This document shows, piece by piece, positions 39,040 through 50,957 of a stretch of 64,000 nt of DNA; the first letter of the stretch is position 1, and every line of letters begins with the position of its first letter. The notes under the pieces were generated by a model, which saw only the letters and a list, made by a program, of their open reading frames with translations, was not told the DNA's origin and did no database searches. The translations under genes were made by a program, and so were the position numbers. This stretch comes from Struthio camelus (lineage: Eukaryota > Chordata > Aves > Struthioniformes > Struthionidae): contig NC_090952.1 in NCBI RefSeq assembly GCF_040807025.1, positions 21,821,068-21,885,067 on the forward strand. Direction: 5' to 3'.

Positions 39040-39057
39040 TTTTTTTTTTTTTTTTTT
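39040..39057 (+). repeat. T18 homopolymer
   Basis: Eighteen consecutive T residues with no recognisable SINE body on the right side. Confidence 0.9.
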
Positions 39058-42025
39058 ACTATTTTACTGCATACATAGCAGAAAACTATTGAGTAGAAAG
39101 CCAGTGGGAAGCCATAGCTATTGTATCTCTGGTTTAGTTCCTTATCTGCCGAGGGGTCCTTTTGTGATTCTATTGAGGAAGGACATGCAGACAGTGCCTT
39201 TTATCACCAGCACGGCATCTACTGAATGAAAAGAGAGGCGGCAGGAATGCAGATGTGACGTTAAAGTATAAAAATCCACCATATGGTAAAGATTACTTCA
39301 GCTACAGTCTGGTCAAGATGTTGACACTTTGGTTATGAAAAGCAATATGTATCTCCCTCTTGGTGGTTTCTGTTCAAATTAAATGTTTTGTATCAGGCAG
39401 AGAACTAATAACGAGCCAGGTTTTCCCTTGACAGAAGAGTAGTAACAAATATGGAGTAATGTGAAAGCGGACTTGAAAATTACTATTCCCCAAGATGCAA
39501 TAAATGTAGAGATAAGATTTGCTTAGAGGCCTTGAATGAAATAAATGCTGAAGGTGCTGCTGGTGGGAAGACAGTCCAAGGGGAACAGGCAAAAGCAAAA
39601 AAAGTAGCATTTAAAAAACACAGTCTGACCTGTCTACTTTTTTGTTAACATAGAACACCTCATGGATGCCACGTACTGCTTCAATCTTCAACACAACGGC
39701 ACTCCCTCCGTCACCTAATTGTAAGGAAAGAAATAAAGAGGAGGGTGTCCAGGTGCAAATGCTTGTACTTTCAAGCCAAAATAGCAAGATATGCCTTTTT
39801 TAATAGCTTTGATAGGGATGAGACACCTCAGCACACGCAGATATACACCATACATGTGTACCCACACCCTCCAACACTGTCATTTCGTGGTCTCTGAAAG
39901 GTGAAACTCAGGAGCTGGGGGGAGCGGAGCAAGGGGCTTGAACAGAGATGCTAACGGCCACGGCTGTGGTGCATGTGAAAAACCCGAGCTTCGCTGTTGT
40001 GTTTCTGCCCCCACAAGGTTGCAGCCAGGCAGGTAAAGCCCCTGGTCTCCAGCCCAGGAGCAGCCAGCACAGAGCCCTCGTTTACCACCGGCAGGTAACG
40101 AGAGGGTCAGGCTAGCAACACCTCCCTCCCACTCCGGAGAAGGCTCGCAGGAAGGCTCCAGTAGACACCTCTTGCCCCCAGGCATGCCTTGCCCTCCCAG
40201 CAGGAAGGGTGGTAGCTCCACCAGCATGCAAACCCCCAGGGCTCCCCACTCTTGCAGCCGGGCAGAAATGGACATGCCAGTGGTTTGAGGTGACACAGGA
40301 ACGCAATCGCAACACCACCAAGTGAAATGCGAGAGCGCTCATACCCGTGAACAGTGCAGGAGAGAGTGCCCCAGGGCAGCAGATGCTGCCAGGAAGGAGT
40401 AGCAGGTCCCACGCGCTGCCTGGCACAGCCTCACGCAGCGGCCCCGCTCCGCGAGCCCCTTCCTGCTGCCGGCCAGGCCCACGCTCGCTCCAGGCAGAGC
40501 AGAGAGCAGAGGCTAGCAGGAGCCACGCCACGCAGCGACCTGGCACTCTGAATGTGAGGTAATCGCTTGTTCCCTTGATCCACATTAAGACTCCTGAGTT
40601 ATCTCTAAAATGCACATGTGACACATCACTGTTGTAAAACCCAAACTGCTTATTTCATTGGGCTGCCTAGCACGATGCCCGTTATATTTGAAAAGATGTT
40701 TGGGCCTGTGCTACCTTTATGTAAAACCAGTAAATGCAGATTGGCCTGAATCTTAAACTGCCTTTGGTGGCTTCCCCTGTCACCTTGATCTATTGTTATA
40801 ATGTTGCTCAGTTAGCACAGCGATGGCTTTGCCTCACAAAAACAGCCTAGTTTGTTCTTCTAACCAATTATATTCTGGAGGCACAGCAATACCAGTCTGG
40901 CTCAGACTAAAATAAACTTTGCACATCAAATATTTAATACCCCAAAGTCTCTTCCTGAGGCTACACCCAGAAGCAGAATACCCTACTTGCCGTAACGCAT
41001 CCCAGTGTAGATATATTCCCGTCCTGATGCGCAGAGATGTGCGCACCTCTCTCCCTGCATATCAAGGCGTCTTTCAGCGGTTAATGTAAGTTAACAGCAG
41101 TTGCAATGACTTATTTAAGACAAGATCAAGAAATATCTCAACTCTCTTTGGAGACTTCAAAAGCAACTGAATGTTACTGGTATCCTTCAATAAAGATACA
41201 GCTTATGATGTACCTGTTACCCCAGGGGAACTCCACCCAGCCACCTCCAGGCAGGAAGCAAGAGGCACAAGCCTATCAGAGCCTCATAAGGGTGCAGGAG
41301 GAAGCATCAACACCACTGCAAGCAACAAGAACTCATTCTACTGAAGAAGTAGTCCTCATACATAAATGCAGACTTACGGAAACTGGTGTGATCCACTTCC
41401 ACTGCATGGAGCAATCCCTACAGCCCAGAGAGCTGCCCGTAGAGGCAGACAGCACAGCTACGTGAAGGCAGGCAACCCATTTACTCTGCAAAGTGTGAAC
41501 AGAAGTCCATCCAACAGGTAAACACTATAAAACATCTCAATTACTAGCAAATGCATGGCATGCAAGAACAAGGGGAGCACAACAGGTCTTTGCTGCGTGG
41601 CAGCAGGTACGGACATGGGGGGCCAGGAAGCCTGACCCAGGCAACTCGAGTTCCGATGAGCTTGGAAAAGGGGTATCTGCTGCCTTGGGGTCAGGCGCCA
41701 GCACTGGCACGAGGGAGAGGATGTGCAACCCACAACGACTGATATATCCACAAGGACTGCCATAGAGCAGGGTGTCCCCAATGCAGTGCACGGCTTGGCT
41801 GGTAGTGCCATGTGCCTGGGGCCCCCAACCAGAGGGTGCTCCCCACGTGCTGCATCTCGAAGGGGCTCGGTGGAGGCAGGAGCAGGCACCCAGACACAAG
41901 CCAGGCTTCCCCATCTGGCACCTGCAAACCACTGCCTGGAGCTCTGGACACCCAGGTGGAGAAAGGCCTCCAGCCCGAGCCCCCGGCCGTCTGCTCTCGG
42001 CTGCCCACAGAGGAGGCTGGATGCG

Positions 42026-42039
42026 GTTGCTATGGCAAT
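42026..42039. promoter_or_regulatory. RFX X-box-like site
   Basis: GTTGCTATGGCAAT matches the 14-bp RFX palindrome with the usual two-base spacer; only the outer bases of the half sites deviate. It lies directly 5' of an A17 run (42,047-42,063) and about 3.1 kb from the second X-box at 45.1 kb. Confidence 0.4.
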
Positions 42040-42046
42040 GGGAAAC

Positions 42047-42063
42047 AAAAAAAAAAAAAAAAA
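42047..42063 (+). repeat. A17 homopolymer
   Basis: Seventeen consecutive A residues, eight bases after the X-box-like site. It could be the tail of a decayed retroposed copy, but no body is recognisable upstream. Confidence 0.9.
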
Positions 42064-45052
42064 GCAGATTTTCCCACTCCAGGGGAGCGCGGCTCTGGAT
42101 CCTTCGTTGCAAGGGCTGAATTATCAACAAGTCCCACGTGACGCCGCGGAGCAGGAGAGGCTGTGGGGACTCATTCGCAAGCAGAGGTGCCCCAGAGGGA
42201 GTGTCAGTAACTGTATATTATTAATTGTTATTATTATTGCTGGGATAGCTGAAGGGAAAGGGAAATTCCCTCACTGCCACCGAATCTGAGCGCAGAGAAA
42301 AGGAGGCTACGTAGGAACTGGCAGAAATTCCGAATTAGAAACCCTCCAGCTGTGCCCACGCATTTCGAAGCGTTTATTTCCTCCCTGAGGAGAAAGCGTC
42401 AGCAAAACTGCCCAGTACTCTGGCCTTTCTTTTCCTTTCCCTTTTTATTTGCTTAGCAGGTGAGGCATACAGCGCAGAGGGTACAAGGGGATCCCGCTCG
42501 GCTGGCTGACAGGACAGAGGGGCACCGTGCGAGGCACCGGCCTTTGCAAAGAGCCAGAGCGGTGGCCGGGAGGATGGGGCAGAAGCCACAGTGGGGGCAC
42601 GAAGGCCTCAGGAGCCATGCTGGAGGGCCTGGGGCACCGCGCGGGCTGCGTTCCCTGGCTGCCTTTCAGCCGCAGGATGCTCACGAGTAGCTGTTGCACG
42701 CTGCCATGAGTCTTTTTTATACGGCCCTACGGATGGACGGAGCGTTACCCAGCAGATGAAGTGCACTGAGCAGCCCGGAGCCTGTAGGCTGCGCTGTACA
42801 GGTTGTATTCCCCGTGGATTATTTTTGGGTTGCTGCGGCATTACTATCCCTGTCCTTGGGAGCATGGGCCAGTTTGTACTCATGATTTGCCCAGCAGATC
42901 CTCCTCCTGGAGAGCTCCCTCCAAGAAAGCATCAGGAGACTCCTCCAGGGGCAAACTTGCCTCCTGCCAGAGCAAGCCCTCTCTGTGCTCCGAGCTGCTG
43001 TTAGCCCGCTGCCACCTCAGCGGGAGGGCTTTGGCCACCTTCTCTTAAGTCACAGGACAGGGCAGGGTGTGTGAAGAGCATTTAGGACCTGACAGCCCTC
43101 ACACAACGCTGCTGTGTCACAGATTCATCCTCGGGGCCATCCTGCCCTGCTAGCTGTCACACAAGTCCTCAGCTTCAGAGGAAAGGTGGGATGAGTAGAT
43201 GCCCAAACCCCATCTTTGAGCCACAGCACGCATGCTATTGCTGTTTGTTCCTGTGGGCATGAAACCCTGGGTGAGCCCAACAGGATCACCATGCACAAGG
43301 GCATCTTGCGGCACACCCAGTGACGCCAGCACCGCTGCCCACCTGATGGAGTTTTGGTGCGTTAATCAGGTCCAGCCATGCCTCCATCTGCACCCCATCC
43401 CTGTCCCCGCACAAGGACAGACATAGTCTCTCAGCCTTCGCACATGCTTCCCTTGGGAAACGAACCCAGCGAGCTCAGTCACATCTCACCTCGTGGGAGG
43501 CTCAGGTGAGATGGGCTGGAGATGCAAGAGAAGTGGAGCAGTGCCAAGTTTTGAAGGTCAGGACCAAAGATGGAAGAGTGAAGCCACAGATGGCAGGGAG
43601 AGACTGCCAGAGCTCCTTCTTTGCTGGGGTACCTGGCACCAAGCAGAACTACTTCATAGCCCAGCCACGCTGCCCGCTGTACACCTGAGTGCTGCATCTT
43701 CGTGATTGTAAGCAGCGTCTTCACAACAGAGACAGCTCATGGTGGAGATTAGATTTGGGGAGGTAATTCACAGATGCACTGGAGGGTTTCAACTGAAATT
43801 TAGAGCAGGACACTTGAGATCGTGCATCATTTACTAACACATACAGGTGGGACTGGTGCAGGAGGACAGCAGATGCAAAGTGTTTTAACAAAGACCTTGG
43901 GAACTGCTTCTGTTCCAAGAATGAAAAAGTCTTCCATCAACAGATGACATTTCTTTGAGAACTGGGGGAACCAAATCTCCATGGTTAAAATCTCCACCCC
44001 CAGGCTGATGTTGATAGGAGATTTGATATTGATTCACTGGGGCCAGGATTTCATCCTGTGATTTAAGCTTAACTCCTCCAAAGAGAATAAGATCAATTTT
44101 ACAGAGAATCAAATAGATAAAGAACAGCCTTTGAGTCTGTGCGCAGACGAGGCTGGGGCGGAGGGAAAAAGGTTCTTTCCTTATCTGGAAAGAAAAAAGG
44201 CCAGAAAGGAACCTGGAGAATGTTATTTGCTCGTTTTTCCCTCTTCCAGTCAAAACAGCTCCACCTCTGTCTGGCCTCTCTCCGGGCACCAAGGCAGCAG
44301 AACCACGGTGGGTTTCTGATAGCTGCTGCCCAGGAGCGGCCTGCGGAGCAGGGCTGGGAGAAGCTAGGAAGGGCTGGGCTCCTCGCTGCCACCGCTCGCG
44401 TCTCCGGAGCGGCGTGCCCCCAGCCCTCCGCCGGGTGGCCGTCCTGCCCCTGCGCAGCCCCGTTAGCGGCCGCGCCGGCTCCTCGGGGGCTGCCGGCATC
44501 AGCCCTGCGTCACACGTCGCATCTGCTGAACGGGGCTCATTCGGCGGCGGCTCACGCTCACAAAAACCGTCCCGAGCGAAAAAAAGATTGTGAGATACAC
44601 TCGGCAGTACAGTGCCCGTCTGGATGGGCAGAAGAGCCCCTGGCAGGACAGGGCCGGAGAAGGGGAGCTAGGGTGAGCCGTGGAGCAGCCGTGGCTGTGG
44701 GAGGACAGCGATTTGGGGCAGGAGAGGGGAAACCAGCTCTGCTCAACCACAGCAGTGCAGACGAGGGCCCAACCCAAGATGGGGGAGCCGCGAGGAGGGA
44801 AGGGCTGGGCAAAGGCGGGGTGGGGGGGGGTCATCCGCACGGAGGGGCAGGGAGGAGACCTGGTGCCACCGCGGCGAGGAGGACGGCAGAGAGACACGGG
44901 CGGAGGAACGGCGCGGGAGCGAGGGCGGCGCGGGGGCTGGCCGTGCGTCGCAGGACGCGGCCCCGCAGGCGGCCGCCGTGGAGCCCTGGGCCCGGAGGCG
45001 GGGGCAGAGAGCCGCTCCCCGAGCTCGCGCCGCGTTTCGGCTTCGCGCGGGC

Positions 45053-45072
45053 GGACGGACGGACGGACGGAC
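45053..45072 (+). repeat. (GGAC)5 microsatellite
   Basis: Five tandem GGAC units lie inside the CpG-island-like block, followed directly by a GGCGGCGG run. Confidence 0.85.
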
Positions 45073-45111
45073 GGCGGCGGGGCCGCGGCGGCAGGGCTCC
45101 TACGGTGTGGT

Positions 45112-45124
45112 GTTGCCAGGCAAC
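45112..45124. promoter_or_regulatory. RFX X-box-like palindrome
   Basis: GTTGCCAGGCAAC is a perfect inverted pair of RFX half sites (GTTGCC / GGCAAC) separated by one base. The canonical X-box has the same half sites with a spacer of 0-3, usually 2. Such sites are bound by RFX factors and are enriched in promoters of ciliary genes. Its position inside a CpG island raises the chance that it is functional; occupancy is inferred. Confidence 0.5.
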
Positions 45125-45839
45125 CCCCATCCCTCCTGCCCCGGCAGCTGCAAACCCTGGTGCTGCGCTTCTTTCTCAGGGGTGTTATTGCCACAGTTCC
45201 CGTTTATTTTGGTCCTGGAAGACAATTCGTCACCTTCAGGCAGCACCTTCAGCAGACCGGCCCCTGCCGAGGTTTTGATCCCGTTACTCCCGGCTTCCCC
45301 GAGAGTGCCGGACCACGTTTGAAATTCTTCTGCGGACGGCTGAAGCTTTGCGAGGAGCTGGTCCAGCGTCCGTCTTTGACCTTGTCCTACCCCAGCCCCA
45401 GCTCAGCCCGGAGCAGGGGGCAGGCAGGAGGGCCGGCGCCCTTGGCCCGGGGACGCCGGAGCCGGTCCTCTTGGCGGCCGGCGCTCTGCCTCGTGCGACG
45501 AGGCCCCGCCAGCCCTAGGAGAGCGGAGCTCACTCCGCGAGCGCTTAGCAGCAATCTTCAGACATTTTCCTAGGGGAAAGCTTTTAAGCTTGATCAGTGA
45601 TGGGGGTTAATATTGTTTGCCACGTGTCTCAATTTTTTATCTGTATTAATGGAAAGTGCCATGGCAGGATTTTCAAGAATAGTGCCTCAATTCATTTTAT
45701 TTTATTTTTTTTTTTAAACTGATAGGTTGGAATGACTGATCATCCTGCAGCAGCGTAGCTACCAAACGTGCTGCAGAAGCAGCCCCGGAGCCCACCAAAC
45801 ATCCCCATAGATACCCTGGATCGCGGCATTCGTCCCCCA

Positions 45840-46700
45840 AGAGCCACCCTTCCTCCTTCAGCCCGCTTCTGGTGGCTGCGGGCAGCGAGGGAGGGAGCCG
45901 CGCGCGGCCCGACGCGCGGCAGCCGAGGTGAGCTCTGTAATTGTGCACCTGCTTGTGTTTGCTTCCCCGATGGCTCTTTGGGGACTTCTGGTTACATCAC
46001 TTTCAGAAGAAAGACAACAAAAACAAAACAAAAACCAGATGCGAGTTGAACAAGTGGAAGTCCCACCGGGGCTGCTGGTAAAGTTTGACTCTCGTTTCAG
46101 CCCAGGGCAAGCGACGGCACACGGAGCGACGCGACAGGCAGCCGGGCCGGTGCCTGTCCTCTGCCGCTGCCGCCGCACGGGAGCCGAGGCAGGATTCAGC
46201 CCCGGGAGCCTCTCCAGCCCGGACCGCGAGGGGTTGGACACTTAGCACGTCTGCACAGGGCGGGGGGTCCCGTGCTGCCCACCGCCCGCATCCCACGTGC
46301 CACCTGGGGTGCCACCGGCGCGGAGGGGCAGGCGGAGGGGACGCGTCGCCTGGGGACCCATCGCCCCGGGGCGGGCTCCCAGCACGTCGCTCTCCTGGCG
46401 GGCGGCCGGAGCGAGGAGATGTCCCTGTGCACCCGGACAGCTCGCCTGCCCCGCCACCTTGGCTCCGGCAGCGTGCTGGCCTGCAGCGCCACTGCAAAAT
46501 AAAACCCAGAACAACTCCCCCACCCACCCAAAATAAAAACAAAAAGCTAGACACACTGCCCGGCGGGGCCCACGCCGGGCACCTTGCTGGCCCAGCACAC
46601 CAGAAGACCTGCAGAAGAGCCAGCAGCCTCTTCCGTGGGGAGCACCGCGGACGCAGGACTGGGGCCTTTGTCCCCTCCTTTCCCTTCCGGGAATACGCTC
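45840..46700. promoter_or_regulatory. CpG-island-like block with plus-strand splice donor
   Basis: GC-rich, CpG-rich sequence is dense at 45,880-45,925 and again from about 46,100 to 46,500. A consensus plus-strand donor GAG|GTGAGC has its exon end at 45,927, in the position expected for a first exon leaving a CpG-island promoter. A (CAAAA)-like tract lies at 46,015-46,035 and an A-rich tract at about 46,530-46,547. No protein is recognised. Confidence 0.45.
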
Positions 46701-46959
46701 TGCATTTGTAATGCCACATTTCAAACAGATCTACACATACATATGTGTGTATTATAATAATTTTTTTTTGCACTATGCTCTCAGGCCTTTGATCCCTCCT
46801 GTTTACTTGCTCTTGTCTTTGTGGACTTAATAGTCAAAGTATATGATAATTCATTGCTTGTTAATCCAATTTGGCTGTATTTAGCTATTCCAGTTTAACA
46901 TCAAATATAATATAGAATAATGTCTAGAAGAAACAGAAATGAGATCTGTGTCTCTGCGC

Positions 46960-47350
46960 CAGCTCTGAACCTTGGCCGGGCGGCTGCTTCGTGTGTTAAT
47001 GCGTTCCTCTCTCCGGCTTCACGGAGCCGGTGCTCGCGGCTGGAGCGGCGGCGAGGCTGGCGGGCAGCCCCTCGCCCAGGGTCACGTGCGGCACCAGGAC
47101 ACCCAGCCTGCAGCCCGACCACTGCCGCCGCTGCAGGGCCGTCAGTCTTCTACCCGCTGGTGACGCAGCGCCGCGGCCAGGCCCGGCAGGGCTGCTCCTC
47201 ACCTTGCGCTGCTCGCCCCGGTCCCGCCAGCTCCGCCAAGCGAGCGGAGCCATCGGGGCAGGGCGCTGGCCCCCGCGTCCACGCAGCTCTGGAGGTACGA
47301 GCGGGCCGTTAACAGCCTGTCCATCCAACCGTCTCCCCAGAGCCGCCAAG
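46960..47350. promoter_or_regulatory. CpG-island-like block
   Basis: A third GC- and CpG-rich block lies just left of the AT-rich sequence taken as the end of the PCDH19 3' UTR. AT-rich DNA (46,710-46,950) separates it from its neighbour. No core promoter motif or coding exon was identified. Confidence 0.45.
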
Positions 47351-48579
47351 CGCCTTCCGGGGAGGTCTCTCCTCTCCCGCCCCAGCACCAAGGAGGCTGC
47401 TGGTGGTGTGTCCTCCTGGGTTCATCCCTGTCCATCTCGTGAATGTTCTCCAGTGTTCTCCAGCCAACGTGACGGAGGGGCCAGGGGCCGGAGGACCAGC
47501 ACCTTCCCGCGCCTCCGCAGGACGCAGTGGTTGGCACCCTCAGCAGTGCCAAGGCCCATCAGCCACAGGTCTCCATCTGCTCTGGTCTTAGCAGGACCAG
47601 CACCATGAGCCCATCAAAGCAGACCCACTTAGCCATATTTAACCAAACACTTACTTTCCATTTTATTCAATAATTGCCTTTAATACTAAAATGCATTAGA
47701 TGCTCAAAGCAGAGAAAAGAAAATCACATTGAGGTGGAAAACAAAGTTCTCATTAGGTGAAAAAAAAACAACGTGGCAGGTACACCATTTTGAAACAGAA
47801 TCGTAATAATTTAATAAAGCTGCTTTATCATCTTCATAAAATAGACAGAATGGTGATTCTTTTTTTTTTTCCATTTTGTTGTTTACAATGATTCAATCAC
47901 TGTGAAAATGTACATAACATACATATCAGCATATACAACAATTTATTCTTCATATAATCAGCAACGGAGACACCATGATGAAACGTACCGCACTTAAGTC
48001 CCACTGAAACCCTGCCTTGTTTTGGCAGGTAGACTGTAATGGTGTCATCAGGCTAGTTTTCCTGCTACGGGAGCTCGTAGTTGTAAGGTGTGACGCCTTC
48101 TGCAACTAATACCTTTAGCATTGGAATAGTGCAAGGAGGTATTTGTTGCTGAAAACTGGTTTGCATTAGGTCAGCTCTTGGAGTTTAAAGATTACATCCC
48201 AGCTTAGATCAGCTGAACATCGGCTGGTGCCAATAACGAATCTCACCAGGGCTTGCAGTGGACTTGGCTGGGTTTTTCCCCGAAGGAACTGCAACGCACA
48301 AGTTGGATAAAAGATTACCTATAGCTGCAAAGGCAGCTGTAGCAACAAGGTCATCAATTTTCCCCAATGACGGACAAACGTGTTTCCATTCATAATCAGA
48401 AATTTTTTTTCCCCAAGAATAATTTCAACACAGTAGTCAGACAGTGTGTTCTTCACAAAACACACAACTTGTTTCCTATTTAAAAAAAAAAAAGGAAAGT
48501 AACTCACTTCTGCACAATGTGTGATCCACAGGCCACCTCCAGCTTCACAGTAAAACAGGGAACTGCAACCACCTCATCA
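47351..48579. other. AT-rich block, no gene seen
   Basis: After GC-rich sequence to about 47,590 there is AT-rich DNA with an oligo-T run near 47,860 and an A-rich run at 48,481-48,493. Read on the minus strand it resembles terminal 3' UTR sequence. No coding potential is visible. Confidence 0.5.
47662..47667 (-). other. Candidate distal polyadenylation signal AATAAA
   Basis: The minus strand reads TTGAATAAAATGG here, at the leftmost edge of the AT-rich block that follows the PCDH19 stop codon. A second AATAAA lies at 47,942-47,947. No cleavage site can be proved from sequence alone. Confidence 0.4.
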
Positions 48580-49870
48580 GGACAACGCGCCAAGCACTCG
48601 GGGATTATTTTTTCCAACTGCCAGTCTCCCCTCCCTCACCCCTCCTGCACCCCCGCTGCGTTAGATCAGTGCAAAATCGAAACCCCGGCCGTCACGGACT
48701 TGGGCAGGCAGAAAAGGGAGACCCCAGGAGCAAAAGGACTCTCTCCGCTTGTTCCTCGGAGCAGGGAAGCGCGTCACCCACTCGCTCCCGGCCCCGCGGG
48801 GCTCCGGCGCCGGGGCGCAGGGCAGCGCTGGCGGCCGCAGCAGCCAGGACGTCTCAAAATCGGGTCCTCGTCATACTCGGTACAGACATACTACGCAGTT
48901 GCTGCTCCTCTGGATAAATAGGGGAGCAGAGCAAGCTTGCCCGAAGGAAACCAACGGACACAACTGATTTTCCTAAACCAAATCTGAGGACAGGTTTGAA
49001 TTATTAATGATCCCGCTAATTATATCTTAAACCATTAAAAGTGCCTACACCCTGCAGCCTTTACATTTTTGCATGGCCAGTTTTGATGCAACTATTAGAA
49101 AAAAAAAAAAAGAAAAAGGAAAGAGAGACTGCGATTCGCCCAGGAGCGCTGAACTCCTCTCGGATGACAGAGAGGGACAGTGACAGAAAGAGCAAAACAT
49201 TCGGAAGAGGGAAGGGAGTCGAGGGCCCTTTCCCGGCTCTGCTCTCGGCCCTTCGCTCTGCAACGCGCAGCAGCGACGTGTCAGGGACGCGCCGCCCAGT
49301 CGTTCAGCATCCCTGGCTGCGGCGCAGGTCAGGCCAGGCAAAACTGTTGTTTAAACGATTTTCTTGGAGGCATAAGGGTTTACTGACCTCTTTAATGCCC
49401 CCTTTTAATACGGAATTATTTCACATTCTTTCTCGGCTGTGTTTTTATTCAGAGTGGCAAGGAACGTTTCCTCTGGGTAAATTAGAGAAATGTTTCTTTC
49501 TTTTTTTTTTTCCTCCCTTCCTTTTCAGTTAGCATCTATTTTTCATCCCAAACACCAGGCTGGTGGCGGCAGCGCCATAGGCAGAGGACAACGCTGGGGC
49601 GGAACTAAGGGCTGGCGCTCTCCAGGTGCCGGAGACGACGGGGGAGCCCGCGGCGGCGGCGGAGGGGACCCGTGCCCATCGCCCATCCCGTGAAGCCCCG
49701 CGCCGGCGCGCCGCGGCCAAGGGACGGCTGCTCAAAACTGAGGGACAGCGGGGGGAGCCTGGACCACTGCGGGTGCCCGGCCGCTTCTGCAAACTGCTGC
49801 CCGCCCCCGGGGCTGAGCTGCCGAGGGTGTCCAGCAAGCGCCTTTCGCCCAGCAAACGCATGTGTTAAGC
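48580..49870. promoter_or_regulatory. GC/CpG-rich segment inside the inferred PCDH19 3' UTR
   Basis: Three GC-rich patches (about 48,590-48,860, 49,140-49,330 and 49,560-49,860) contrast sharply with AT-rich flanks. A C-to-T run and oligo-A tracts (near 48,481 and 49,100) interrupt them. It may be an independent CpG island or a GC-rich portion of the 3' UTR. Confidence 0.4.
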
Positions 49871-50951
49871 TCTCCTGAATAAAGCCAACTCAAGTGGACA
49901 AAAACGGGCAGCATCAGAATAAACCCAGCCTACCAGTTGCAGAAAATGCAGTTACTTTAAGAACGCCGAGCCCGCCTCTTCCTTCTGTTGCTCGTGGTAT
50001 AATAATACATCTGTCCGAAAAAAAGAATTAAAAAAAAGAAGAAGAAGAATCGCAGCCGTACAGCACCCAGGCAGGAAACCCTGCTAGAACAGAGAGAACA
50101 TGAAAACGGACTCCGAACTTCAGCGTGAAGGAGACTCCCTGGGTTACTTTTAGGAGGGATAGCTTGATGTCACATTATTTTACGGGATTCAGCCTGAATG
50201 AGGTAGTAATCAACAGCGGAGAGGGAAGCAGCACTAATTGCATTAGAAGAGCTTTCCTTGCAGGTTCTTTTCAAACTCACGGTGCTATCAAGCGACACCG
50301 ACAATACACTGACTGAGGACCTGTCTCGGAACAGCTACCCATTCAGACGCTATCAATTTGCCCTAAGGAAACAAATTATTTGAGCTTATTTGATTTTGAG
50401 GATAATAATGACTGGAGCTAGTTTTCTTGTTGACATTTTTAATTTAAATAAATCAAAGTAAAAAATATTTTATCATGATATATAGACCTAGAAAGACTAT
50501 TTCTCTAGAAACTGCTAATTTCAACTTGCTGGTACAGCAAACATTGGCAAGAGCTATATATTTTCCCTTCTGTAGTCAATTTTAAATTCTATGAAACATT
50601 ATTTCGGGTAGGAAAATCTGTCAAGTGAAGGGTTAATCATAATAATACACTAACCGAAATCCTCCTACCTTACTCTTACCTCACTGAGGAATTATCGCTG
50701 CAAGAGAACAGAGAGCTCTGAGACCTCTTCTCCCTCCCCCTTCTACAAATGGCTATTAAAGTAGCTCAATTTTTAAAATCAATTTTATATGAGTAAATTT
50801 GTACCCACACAAAAAAGTCCTTAATTATGAGGAAAAAATAATGAATTGCTTTAATTTTTTCTCCATTAAGAAGGCACATTAATTGAATTAGTAGTGTTGT
50901 TACACATCACCTGTCTGCCCCTAAATTAACATCGCTATTGCTCGTTCCGTA

Positions 50952-50957
50952 TTTATT
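50952..50957 (-). other. Candidate proximal polyadenylation signal AATAAA
   Basis: The minus strand carries AATAAA about 1.1 kb after the stop codon, inside AT-rich sequence. It could give a short 3' UTR isoform that ends before the GC-rich interior segment. Confidence 0.3.

Larger units (their letters stand above)
28771..44110. other. Gene-free region
   Basis: Intergenic DNA with a few old repeats (35.3, 36.7, 37.0 and 37.7 kb), homopolymers and one X-box-like site. Open frames of 150-197 codons near 29.9-30.4, 31.7-32.3, 40.1-40.6 and 41.5-42.3 kb occur in opposing frames in GC-rich patches and have no recognisable domain. Confidence 0.55.
44380..45545. promoter_or_regulatory. Large CpG-island-like block with an RFX X-box; candidate promoter
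   Basis: By eye this is among the most CpG-dense parts of the window, with many GC-box-like runs, a (GGAC)5 tract at 45,053-45,072 and a palindromic RFX-type site at 45,112-45,124. It lies about 2-3 kb beyond the inferred 3' end of PCDH19, outside that transcript. Long open frames of 379 and 297 codons (plus strand) and 231 codons (minus strand) overlap here, as expected where GC-rich DNA lacks stop codons. None has recognisable domains, so no gene is called. CpG islands usually mark promoters; the transcript and its direction are unknown. Confidence 0.55.

Noticed and set aside
44139..45278. 379-codon plus-strand open frame as a protein-coding gene
   Set aside because: Low-complexity composition, competing long frames on other strands, no domain and no splice or start context; best explained by CpG-island composition.
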